NCBI GenBank assembly: GCA_937900565.1
Contig: CALCFG010000044.1
Location: 1-27,824, forward strand
DNA from: an uncultured Erysipelotrichaceae bacterium
GTDB taxonomy: Bacteria; Bacillota_I; Bacilli_A; Erysipelotrichales; Erysipelotrichaceae
Length of the DNA stretch: 27,824 nt
Reading direction: 5' to 3'
This document shows positions 15,938-22,945 of the stretch, in pieces (positions within the stretch are counted from its first letter, which is position 1; every line of letters starts with the position of its first letter). Made by a program: the position numbers and the translations under genes. The notes beneath the pieces are model-generated. The model saw only the letters and a program-made list of their open reading frames with translations. It was not told the DNA's origin and searched no databases.

Positions 15938-16004
15938 AGAGGCGATTTAAACATTAAGTAACTTATTATTTTTACTTTAGTAATGTTTATAGATTGGGGC
16001 GTTT

Positions 16005-16847
16005 ATGAAGTTACGTTTTTATGATCCGCTTTACCATTGTACAATTTCACCGGCATTTAAAGTGAATCAATATGAAAGTGGGCAAACTTATGCAAAAATA
16101 ATATATCCAAGTACGAAAGTGCCTTTAAAAGATAAGTCGTATCAGGACAACTATCCAGTATTGTTTTTTATTCAGGATGAAGGTATTGATGCCACTTCAT
16201 TAGATCAAGAAGTGGCGCAATTATCCTCAATAGCACGCTTTGGATATTGCGTGGTTATTTTATCGTACCGGGATGTTAATTATGGAGTATTGCCATTACA
16301 AATTCACGATTGCATGGATTCTATTTATTCATTATTATCGCAACGCTATGGGGCTTATCCACTTGATACAAGTAATTACTTTATTTCAGGAAATGGCTTT
16401 GGGGGTTATTTAGCGATTCAAAGTGCATTACACTTATTTAGTAAATACAATACTTTGGATCCCTATGCACTAAAAGGTGTCATTGATTTTTACGGGCCAA
16501 TGGATTTTGATGTTAATGCTATGGATCAATCGTACATGCGCTATATTGATTTATCTGACACAGAAGATGATATAGTGGATGGTAGCAGTGTGTATGACAG
16601 CTTATGTCAATCCACAATACGCTTTCCATTATTTATTGTTCATGGAACCAACGATGTGTGTGTACCCGTTGAACAAGCTCAACAATTGGAAAAAATTGCC
16701 TTAGCAAATTGTTTTGATGTGGTTTATTTGGAAATTGAAAATGGTAATCATGGTGGAGAACTGGTGTTTTCAGATAATATGTTGCACAAAGTCCAAGATT
16801 ACATGAATCGTAAAATTCATCCGGAGGTTGATTCCTACCGTTATTAA
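16005..16847 (+). CDS. Alpha/beta-hydrolase-fold protein lacking the serine nucleophile
   Basis: The 280-residue protein has the order of a small esterase: a first strand PVLFFIQDEG (51-60), VVILSYRDVNYG (83-94), the nucleophile-elbow region YFISGNGFGGYLAIQSAL (125-142), FPLFIVHGTNDVCVPVEQ with the acid Asp217, and ENGNHGG with His249. At the elbow the usual G-x-S-x-G-G reads G-N-G-F-G-G, so the nucleophile is Gly131. The oxyanion motif HGGG is replaced by QDEG. By sequence it should not act as a normal serine esterase. It may be a pseudoenzyme with a binding role, or use another residue. There is no signal peptide. It is a single gene between the S66 peptidase and rpsU. Confidence 0.75.
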   Translation: MKLRFYDPLYHCTISPAFKVNQYESGQTYAKIIYPSTKVPLKDKSYQDNYPVLFFIQDEGIDATSLDQEVAQLSSIARFGYCVVILSYRDVNYGVLPLQIHDCMDSIYSLLSQRYGAYPLDTSNYFISGNGFGGYLAIQSALHLFSKYNTLDPYALKGVIDFYGPMDFDVNAMDQSYMRYIDLSDTEDDIVDGSSVYDSLCQSTIRFPLFIVHGTNDVCVPVEQAQQLEKIALANCFDVVYLEIENGNHGGELVFSDNMLHKVQDYMNRKIHPEVDSYRY

Positions 16848-16865
16848 TGTTTGATAAATTTGCTA

Positions 16866-16894
16866 TTGTATTGCTTAGCGAATCAATGTATAAT
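16866..16894 (+). promoter_or_regulatory. rpsU promoter
   Basis: TTGTAT (16866-16871), a 17-base gap, and a perfect TATAAT (16889-16894) lie 30 bases before the rpsU start. Confidence 0.65.
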
Positions 16895-16924
16895 TTTAAA
16901 GTCAATCTGAAGGGAGGGTAGAAA

Positions 16925-17104
16925 ATGGCTCGAGTAGTAGTAAAAGATAATGAACCGCTTGATGACGCTTTACGTCGTTTCAAACGTCAAGTCACAAGAA
17001 ATGGTACCCTTGCTGAAGCACGTAAAAGAGAATATTACGTTAAACCTGGAGTTAAACGTAAATTAAAATCAGAAGCTGCAAGAAAAGCACGTCGTGGTAA
17101 ATAG
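16925..17104 (+). CDS. rpsU: 30S ribosomal protein bS21
   Basis: This 59-residue, very basic protein is a small-subunit ribosomal protein near the mRNA exit and anti-Shine-Dalgarno region. The family pattern is plain: VVVKDNEPLDDALRRFKRQV, then RNGTLAEARKREYYVKPGVK and a Lys/Arg-rich tail ending ARKARRGK. A strong GGGAGGG lies about 6 bases before the ATG. It has its own promoter and a good terminator directly after. In Bacillus yqeY follows rpsU. Here it is absent and phoH comes next. Confidence 0.97.
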   Translation: MARVVVKDNEPLDDALRRFKRQVTRNGTLAEARKREYYVKPGVKRKLKSEAARKARRGK

Positions 17105-17110
17105 CAAACG

Positions 17111-17138
17111 AAACTAAGTCATACGGCTTAGTTTTTTT
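17111..17138 (+). terminator. Terminator between rpsU and phoH
   Basis: AAACTAAGTC (17111-17120) pairs with GGCTTAGTTT (17125-17134), ten pairs with one wobble and a 4-base ATAC loop, running into TTTTTTT. It would make rpsU mostly monocistronic, with partial readthrough into phoH. Confidence 0.9.
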
Positions 17139-17168
17139 AATGGTAAAATAGTTGTGGAGGATTCACTG

Positions 17169-18113
17169 GTGGAAACTTATTTAGATATTAGCGAATTAAC
17201 AATGGAACAATTACAATCGTTGGCTGGTGTGAATGATAGTAATTATGAATTGATCGAAAAAGCTTTCGATGTTGTTATTGTATGTAAAAATGGACAACTA
17301 TTAATAAAAGGTAATGCAAACCACGATGTTAGTGCAGCTAAAAATACAATGGAAGCATTGATTCGTGATGTTCAAAAATATGGTGTGGAGGCGGACGTAA
17401 CGCGTTTTGAGATTGCTAAAACACAAAAAGTACAAACGATTGACTATTCCACATTAAATCAAACAACCATTGGTAAAACGGTGAGTGGTAAAGTGATTCA
17501 TCCTAAAACAAGTGGTCAATATGAATTTAATCAATTAATGGATCATAAAGCCATTACCTTTGCGTTAGGACCGGCGGGAACAGGTAAAACATATCTAGCG
17601 GTAGTTAAGGCAGTTATGTGCTTAAAAAAGGGTGAAGTGAATCGCATTGTATTAACGCGTCCAGCTGTTGAAGCGGGAGAATCTTTAGGCTTTTTACCTG
17701 GGGATTTAAAAGAAAAAGTAGATCCTTATTTGATTCCTTTGTATGATTGTCTAAATGAAATGCTTGGTTTTGAACAAGTGGAAAAATATATTGAAAAGAA
17801 AATCATTGAGATAGCGCCATTGGCATATATGCGGGGAAGAACTTTGGATAATGCATTTGTTATTTTGGATGAAGCTCAAAATACAACAAGTAACCAAATG
17901 AAAATGTTTTTGACTCGTTTAGGGTTTCATTCAAAGATGGTAATTACCGGTGATCCTAGTCAAGTGGATTTACCATCCAAGATTACTTCCGGTTTAATGG
18001 AGGCTGTCTACAAATGTAAAGATATTGAAGAAATTGGTGTTATTCAATTGCAAAGTAGCGATGTGGTGAGAAATCCAATTGTTGCTAAAATTATTGATGC
18101 TTATGGTAAGTAG
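17169..18113 (+). CDS. phoH: PhoH-like P-loop ATPase
   Basis: PhoH family proteins are cytoplasmic ATPases linked to RNA metabolism. The family nearly always sits before ybeY, as here. The 314-residue protein has an N-terminal KH-like region (about 1-95) and the ATPase core with Walker A GPAGTGKT (134-141), the RPAVEAGESLGFLPGDLKEK segment, Walker B VILDEAQNT, and TRLG with MVITGDPSQVDLP. The start is GTG 17169: GGAGG (17156-17160) is 8 bases before it, whereas the in-frame GTG at 17154 overlaps that site. No separate promoter is clear, so it probably depends on readthrough from rpsU. Its exact biochemical role is unsettled. Confidence 0.93.
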   Translation: METYLDISELTMEQLQSLAGVNDSNYELIEKAFDVVIVCKNGQLLIKGNANHDVSAAKNTMEALIRDVQKYGVEADVTRFEIAKTQKVQTIDYSTLNQTTIGKTVSGKVIHPKTSGQYEFNQLMDHKAITFALGPAGTGKTYLAVVKAVMCLKKGEVNRIVLTRPAVEAGESLGFLPGDLKEKVDPYLIPLYDCLNEMLGFEQVEKYIEKKIIEIAPLAYMRGRTLDNAFVILDEAQNTTSNQMKMFLTRLGFHSKMVITGDPSQVDLPSKITSGLMEAVYKCKDIEEIGVIQLQSSDVVRNPIVAKIIDAYGK

Positions 18114-18120
18114 GAGTGTT

Positions 18121-18573
18121 ATGTTAATAATTCGATCAGTTAAAGTAAAAGCAATTTATCGTAATGAATATCCATTATTAAGAAAATTATTTAAAACGGT
18201 CATTCATGATTATTTTCCAAATCAGGAAGTTGAGCTTTCATTAATATTAACTAATAGTGAACATGTGCATCGGTTAAATCGAGATTATCGTAATATTGAC
18301 CGAACAACGGATGTATTAACTTTTGCCGCGCTTGAAGGTGAAGCTTTTAATCAAGAGAAGGTTGTTGAATTAGGGGATATTTTTATTAATATTGATGCCG
18401 TTAAACAACAAGCGCTAGCTTATGGACATAGTGAAAAAAGAGAACTTGCCTTTTTGTTTATGCATGGTTTATTGCATACACTAGGTTATGACCACATGAA
18501 TGCTGCGGATGAAAAAGAAATGTTTACATTGCAAGATAAATATTTAGATCCGGTGATTGCTCGTGAAAAATAA
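18121..18573 (+). CDS. ybeY: Endoribonuclease YbeY
   Basis: YbeY is a metal-dependent RNase needed for 16S rRNA 3'-end maturation and ribosome quality control. The 150-residue protein shows the family metal site H115-GLL-H119-TLGYD-H125, and upstream LNRDYRNIDRTTDVLTF, the other conserved block. The start is ATG 18121, with AGGAG (18112-18116) just before it. The frame is open further upstream to 18079, but that part overlaps the end of phoH and has no ribosome site. Its last 11 bases overlap dgkA. Neighbours era and phoH fit a ribosome and RNA maturation unit. Confidence 0.96.
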   Translation: MLIIRSVKVKAIYRNEYPLLRKLFKTVIHDYFPNQEVELSLILTNSEHVHRLNRDYRNIDRTTDVLTFAALEGEAFNQEKVVELGDIFINIDAVKQQALAYGHSEKRELAFLFMHGLLHTLGYDHMNAADEKEMFTLQDKYLDPVIAREK

Positions 18574-18907
18574 GTTTCAAGCAGCATTTATTGGATTAAG
18601 ACTTTGTTTTGGAGATAAATCAATACGATTGCAATTAATCATTGCATTGATGGTGACTATTGGCGGATTATTAATTCAATTGACCCTAAAACAATGGATT
18701 ATGGTGATTAGCGCCATTGGTTTAGTCGTTGTTGCGGAAGTGTTGAATACTTGCATTGAAAAAGTATGTGACTTAATTGATTCCAATTATAATGAGAAAA
18801 TTAAGGTCATTAAAGATTTAGGTGCAGCAGCCGTATTGTTGGCTTCTTTTTACGCCATTATTATGGCTTGTCTTATTGCATTAATGAAGTTAGGAGTAAT
18901 AGTATGA
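18563..18907 (+). CDS. dgkA: Diacylglycerol kinase / undecaprenol kinase family
   Basis: A 114-residue membrane enzyme of the prokaryotic DAGK family. In Gram-positives this family phosphorylates undecaprenol to recycle the wall lipid carrier. Three hydrophobic spans are visible (about 23-40, 45-60 and 88-110). The active-site block is AEVLNTCIEKVCDLI, with the catalytic Glu and the NTxIE pattern, followed by KVIKDLGAAAVLLAS. Start GTG 18563 is chosen because it lies 11 bases inside ybeY with GGTGA before it. A TTG at 18557 is the alternative. The stop overlaps the cdd start (ATGA). The substrate is inferred from the family, not seen. Confidence 0.92.
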   Translation: MKNKFQAAFIGLRLCFGDKSIRLQLIIALMVTIGGLLIQLTLKQWIMVISAIGLVVVAEVLNTCIEKVCDLIDSNYNEKIKVIKDLGAAAVLLASFYAIIMACLIALMKLGVIV

Positions 18908-19305
18908 AGTATGAATTCGGAAAAGAAAAAGCTTTTGAAATATTAGAAAATGCATATTGTCCATATTCTAATTTTCCGGTAGGAAGTTGTGTGGTGTGTC
19001 ACGATGGAAGCTATTATTGTGGTGTTAATATTGAAAATTGTGCTTATAATAGTGGAATTTGTGCGGAACGTGTGGCATTATTTAATGCCATTAGCGCTGG
19101 TAAAAAGGCGGATGATATCGCTTATGTTGTCATAGTTAGTAAAGCAAAAACAATTTCATATTCGTGTTGTGCATGTCGGCAAGTATTTGTTGAATTATTG
19201 AATATGAAGACACCTGTTGTGTTTAGTAATGGCGTATTTGAGTCAGTAAAAACTGTTGAAGAGTTGGTTCCGTACCCATTTACTGGAAAGGATCTTGAAC
19301 GATGA
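18904..19305 (+). CDS. cdd: Cytidine deaminase
   Basis: Cdd hydrolyses cytidine and deoxycytidine to uridine and deoxyuridine in pyrimidine salvage. It is a cytoplasmic tetramer of about 133-residue chains. The zinc site is seen as C-A-E (GICAERVALFNAIS) with the catalytic Glu, and the two cysteines of SCCACRQVFVE. The usual PCGAC reads SCCAC here, keeping both zinc cysteines. VNIENCAYNSG, the nucleoside-binding segment, is present. Start ATG 18904 has AGGAG (18892-18896) at 7 bases. The earlier open frame lies inside dgkA and is not used. The stop and the era ATG overlap as ATGA. Confidence 0.95.
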   Translation: MKYEFGKEKAFEILENAYCPYSNFPVGSCVVCHDGSYYCGVNIENCAYNSGICAERVALFNAISAGKKADDIAYVVIVSKAKTISYSCCACRQVFVELLNMKTPVVFSNGVFESVKTVEELVPYPFTGKDLER

Positions 19306-20192
19306 AAAGTGGATTTGTAGCATTAATGGGTCGTCCCAATGCAGGAAAATCTACACTTTTGAACGCATTGGTTAATGCAAAAGTTGCGATTGTCAGTGAA
19401 AAGGCTGGAACCACTCGGGATAATATACGTGGTATTTATAATAGTGATGATGCACAAATTGTTTTTATTGATACCCCAGGGATAGGTAAACCTCAACATT
19501 TACTCAATGCGCGCATGAATAAAATGGCATTAAGTGAAGTGGATGGTGTGGATATAATTTATTATCTAGTCGATGCTTCCATACCATTTGGAAGTGGGGA
19601 TCAATATTTGTTATCACTTCTCGAAAATACGAAAACACCTGTATTTTTATTATTAAATAAAATTGATCAGTTAAATAAAAAGGCTTTGATTGAACTTATT
19701 ATGCAATGGCAATTGCGCTTTGATTTTAAAGAAATTATCCCGGTATCTGCTTTGGATAATGATAATGTAGATACATTAATTCATGTTACTTTATCTTATT
19801 TGGAAGAAGGGTATGCATACTTTGATCGTGAAGCGATTACAGATCGCTCTACTTCGTTTCAGATTAAGGAGTATATTCGTGAAAAAATTCTATATCATAC
19901 TCAGCAAGAAGTACCGCACAGTGTTGCTGTCGTTATTGATGAATTAAGTAAAAATAAAAACAGCTATCATATCAGTGCAACTATTGTTGTGGAAAGAGAT
20001 AGTCAAAAAGGTATTCTTATTGGTAATCAAGGAAAGATGATTAAACGGATTGGTATTGCGGCGCGTAAAGATATGCAAAACTTATTAAATAAACCAGTAT
20101 TTTTACAACTTTATGTACGTGTTGAAAAGAATTGGCGAGATAACCCTAATAAATTATATCAATTGGGTTATTTGGATATTGATGAGCAATGA
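19302..20192 (+). CDS. era: GTPase Era
   Basis: Era is an essential GTPase that binds the 3' end of 16S rRNA and checks 30S maturation. In 296 residues it has G1 GRPNAGKS (10-17), the G2 region GTTRDNIRG, G3 DTPGIGKPQ, G4 NKID, and a G5-like VSALDN. The C-terminal KH RNA-binding domain carries the GxxG loop in LIGNQGKMIKRIG. Everything expected is present. Translation is coupled to cdd upstream and recO downstream through 4-base ATGA overlaps, the usual order in Bacillota. Confidence 0.97.
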   Translation: MKSGFVALMGRPNAGKSTLLNALVNAKVAIVSEKAGTTRDNIRGIYNSDDAQIVFIDTPGIGKPQHLLNARMNKMALSEVDGVDIIYYLVDASIPFGSGDQYLLSLLENTKTPVFLLLNKIDQLNKKALIELIMQWQLRFDFKEIIPVSALDNDNVDTLIHVTLSYLEEGYAYFDREAITDRSTSFQIKEYIREKILYHTQQEVPHSVAVVIDELSKNKNSYHISATIVVERDSQKGILIGNQGKMIKRIGIAARKDMQNLLNKPVFLQLYVRVEKNWRDNPNKLYQLGYLDIDEQ

Positions 20193-20929
20193 GTAAACCA
20201 TTGGATCGTTCAACGGGCATTATTTTAAAAATTAGTGATTATAAAGATAATGCCAGCCTTATTACTGTATTAATGTCAGGGGTAGGCCAATTACGTTTAA
20301 TTGGTAAAGGACAATTAAAAGTTACTAGTAAACTTGCTCCTATTTGTCAACCTTTTAATGAGTTGTTAATAAGTTATTACCGTAAAGAAAATACTAGTTT
20401 AGGACAAATGATCAATGCCAGTGTGATTAATTCTCGCGTAGATTTAAGCTTTAATTTATACCAAAGCATCTATGGACAGATATTATGTGAATTAATTGAA
20501 AAAATTACTTTTGATGATGAACATGATATTGACCAATTGTATCCATTTCTCAATGAAAGCTTAGATAGCTTGTTTTCTGAGAATGTACATGATGCAATGT
20601 GCTTTTCTTTAATTAATTTAATTACGTTATTGGGGTATCAATTTCAATTCATTGATATGCCTTTGGATTATGACGCAACTACACCATTTTATTTGGATTT
20701 AGTCAATGGTTCGATTAAAGCTAATTTTAATTTTGATGATGCAAAATATCCATTAAATCAATCCCAGGTGATAACTTTATTGGCATATAGTCAATTGCAA
20801 CATTATGACCATGACTATTTGCAAGATTTCGATGCCTTGCAATCTAATCATGTGATTTATTTATTGGATTTTATTCGTTATCATTTAGGTTTTTCGTTAA
20901 AGTCGGCACAAATGTTAACCTCTTTGTAA
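20189..20929 (+). CDS. recO: DNA repair protein RecO
   Basis: RecO loads RecA onto single-strand-binding-protein-coated DNA with RecR in the RecFOR pathway. The 246-residue protein starts with the RecO OB-fold pattern (GIILKISDYKDNASLITVLM, then GQLRLIGKGQLK). A helical domain follows (YQSIYGQILCELIEKI onward), ending with YLLDFIRYHLGFSLKSAQML, the normal C-terminus. The zinc-finger cysteines of Bacillus RecO are absent from the C-terminal half, as in E. coli RecO. It is the last gene of the overlapping phoH-recO run and is followed by a terminator. Confidence 0.92.
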   Translation: MSKPLDRSTGIILKISDYKDNASLITVLMSGVGQLRLIGKGQLKVTSKLAPICQPFNELLISYYRKENTSLGQMINASVINSRVDLSFNLYQSIYGQILCELIEKITFDDEHDIDQLYPFLNESLDSLFSENVHDAMCFSLINLITLLGYQFQFIDMPLDYDATTPFYLDLVNGSIKANFNFDDAKYPLNQSQVITLLAYSQLQHYDHDYLQDFDALQSNHVIYLLDFIRYHLGFSLKSAQMLTSL

Positions 20930-20931
20930 TC

Positions 20932-20962
20932 AAGCAGGCGCTTAATTAAGCACTGCTTTTTT
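20932..20962 (+). terminator. Terminator after recO
   Basis: AAGCAG (20932-20937) pairs with CTGCTT (20953-20958), and within it GCTT pairs with AAGC around an AATT loop. A run of six Ts ends it. It closes the phoH-recO operon. Confidence 0.9.
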
Positions 20963-20996
20963 ATATTCTTCCAACGCTTAGTATGCTGAAAGTTCA

Positions 20997-21005
20997 TGAT
21001 ATAAT
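20997..21005 (+). promoter_or_regulatory. Extended -10 promoter of parEC
   Basis: TG-A-TATAAT is an extended -10 element 24 bases before the parE ATG, between the recO terminator and the gene. No good -35 is seen, which an extended -10 can tolerate. Confidence 0.6.
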
Positions 21006-21029
21006 ATTACGGTTAAATGGAGGGATTTC

Positions 21030-22940
21030 ATGAGTAAACACAACTATGGTGATAATAGCATTCAAATATTGGAAGGGTTAGAAGCGGTTCGTAAAAGACC
21101 TGGAATGTATATCGGTTCAACCGATAGTAAAGGATTGCATCACTTAGTTTGGGAAGTTGTTGATAATGCAGTGGATGAGGCGTTAAACGGTTATGGTAAA
21201 AAAATTACGATAACGTTAGAAATCGATGGCTCAGTAACTGTTAGTGACAACGGACGTGGAACACCTTGTGGAGAACATCCAAGTGGTAAAAACACTTTGG
21301 AAGTTATTTACACTGTACTTCATGCTGGTGGTAAATTCAGTGAAGATGGCGATTATAAGGTATCCGGAGGTTTGCATGGTGTGGGTGCTTCAGTAGTTAA
21401 TGCGTTATGTACCTATTGTAAAGTTACATCGTATCGAGATGGTAATATTACCTCCTTAACATTTAAAAATGGTGGCAAACCAGTAGGGAATGTAAAAATT
21501 GAAGGCAAAACAACTAAAACTGGAACGACTGTTAACTTTAAACCGGATCCTACCATTTTTTCTACTACAGTATTTAATTATTCATTAATTGCAGAAAGAG
21601 CCCAAGAAACTGCATTTCTTTTAAGTGGTATTGAAATGGTTGTGGAAGATAAGATTCATGATAAAAAAGAGTCCTTCCTATACAGTGATGGATTAAAAGC
21701 ATTTATTGAAACAGTAGATAGTAATCGGGATCAATTGACACAACCACTTGTATTTAAAGGTGAAAGCAATGGTATTGCCATTGCGTGTGCGTTGCAATTT
21801 AATGCCGATTATCAAGAAAATATGTATTCATTTGTTAACTTGGTTAGAACAGGTGATGGCGGAAGCCATGAAATTGGATTTCGTTCTGGACTAACCAAAG
21901 CCATTAACGAATATGCACGAAGTAATGGATTGTTAAAAGATAAAGATAAAAATTTTGAGGGCAGTGATGTACGCGAAGGTTTATCCACTGTTTTAAGTGT
22001 TTCCATTCCTGAAAATCTATTGCAATTTGAAGGTCAAACAAAAGGTAAACTTGGTACACCTGAAGCAAAACCTGCCGTAGAGAGTTTGATTTATGAGCAA
22101 TTTACATATTATTTAAATGAACATCGTGATGTTGCTGAAACACTCGTCGGTAAAATGATTAAAGCATCACAAGCTAGAGAGGCAGCGCGTAAAGCGCGTG
22201 AAGAAGCACGCAAAGGCAAAAAAAATGTTAAAAATGAGCGTGTTTTAAGTGGCAAATTAGCTGCAGCGAATAGTAAAAATAGCAAAGAAAAAGAATTATT
22301 TTTAGTTGAAGGGGATTCTGCCGGTGGTAGTGCCAAACAAGGGAGGGATGCGCATATTCAAGCGATATTGCCTTTGCGTGGTAAAGTATTAAATACAGAA
22401 AAATGTTCGTTAAGTGATATAGAAAAAAACGAAGAGTTAAATACAGTCATTCATTGTTTAGGTGCAGGATATGGACCTAACTTTAGTATCGAAGATATTG
22501 CTTACGATAAAGTAATTATTATGACCGACGCCGATACTGATGGCGCCCATATTCAATGTTTATTATTAACTTTCTTCTACCGGTATATGCCAGATTTGAT
22601 TCGTCAAGGACATGTATATATTGCTAATCCGCCGTTATATAAGTTAAGTCGCGGAAAAGAAGTAATTTACTGTTACACTGATGAACAATTAAATAAGCAT
22701 CGCCAAGAAGGCGTTAAGTATGACATTCAACGTTATAAAGGGTTAGGCGAAATGAATCCTAGTCAATTATGGGAAACGACAATGAATCCGGCAACGCGTA
22801 CATTAATTCAGGTTAATATTGAAGATTCTTATTTAAGTGAAAGTAGAGTATCTGTATTAATGGGGGATAAACCAGGTCCTCGACAAGAATGGATCAATCA
22901 AAATGTGGCATTTACAATGGAAGACGATTTTAGGAATTAG
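21030..22940 (+). CDS. parE: DNA topoisomerase IV subunit B
   Basis: ParE is the ATPase subunit of topoisomerase IV, which separates linked daughter chromosomes. The 636-residue chain has the GHKL ATP site with Glu42, Asn46 (WEVVDNAVDEAL) and Asp73 in SDNGRGTP, the lid GGLHGVGASVVNAL, and the transducer. The TOPRIM domain has EGDSAGGSAKQGRD, PLRGKVLNTEK and the metal motif TDADTDGAHI. It ends with the RYKGLGEMNPSQLWETTMNP segment. Assignment to ParE rather than GyrB rests mainly on the adjacent ParC-type partner. AATGGAGGG gives a strong ribosome site. Confidence 0.9.
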   Translation: MSKHNYGDNSIQILEGLEAVRKRPGMYIGSTDSKGLHHLVWEVVDNAVDEALNGYGKKITITLEIDGSVTVSDNGRGTPCGEHPSGKNTLEVIYTVLHAGGKFSEDGDYKVSGGLHGVGASVVNALCTYCKVTSYRDGNITSLTFKNGGKPVGNVKIEGKTTKTGTTVNFKPDPTIFSTTVFNYSLIAERAQETAFLLSGIEMVVEDKIHDKKESFLYSDGLKAFIETVDSNRDQLTQPLVFKGESNGIAIACALQFNADYQENMYSFVNLVRTGDGGSHEIGFRSGLTKAINEYARSNGLLKDKDKNFEGSDVREGLSTVLSVSIPENLLQFEGQTKGKLGTPEAKPAVESLIYEQFTYYLNEHRDVAETLVGKMIKASQAREAARKAREEARKGKKNVKNERVLSGKLAAANSKNSKEKELFLVEGDSAGGSAKQGRDAHIQAILPLRGKVLNTEKCSLSDIEKNEELNTVIHCLGAGYGPNFSIEDIAYDKVIIMTDADTDGAHIQCLLLTFFYRYMPDLIRQGHVYIANPPLYKLSRGKEVIYCYTDEQLNKHRQEGVKYDIQRYKGLGEMNPSQLWETTMNPATRTLIQVNIEDSYLSESRVSVLMGDKPGPRQEWINQNVAFTMEDDFRN

Positions 22941-22945
22941 ATAAC

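Noticed and set aside
22109..22336. Minus-strand open frame inside parE
   Set aside because: It is the antisense of the Lys/Arg/Ala-rich linker of ParE, which gives an artificial Leu/Ser/Ala-rich peptide.
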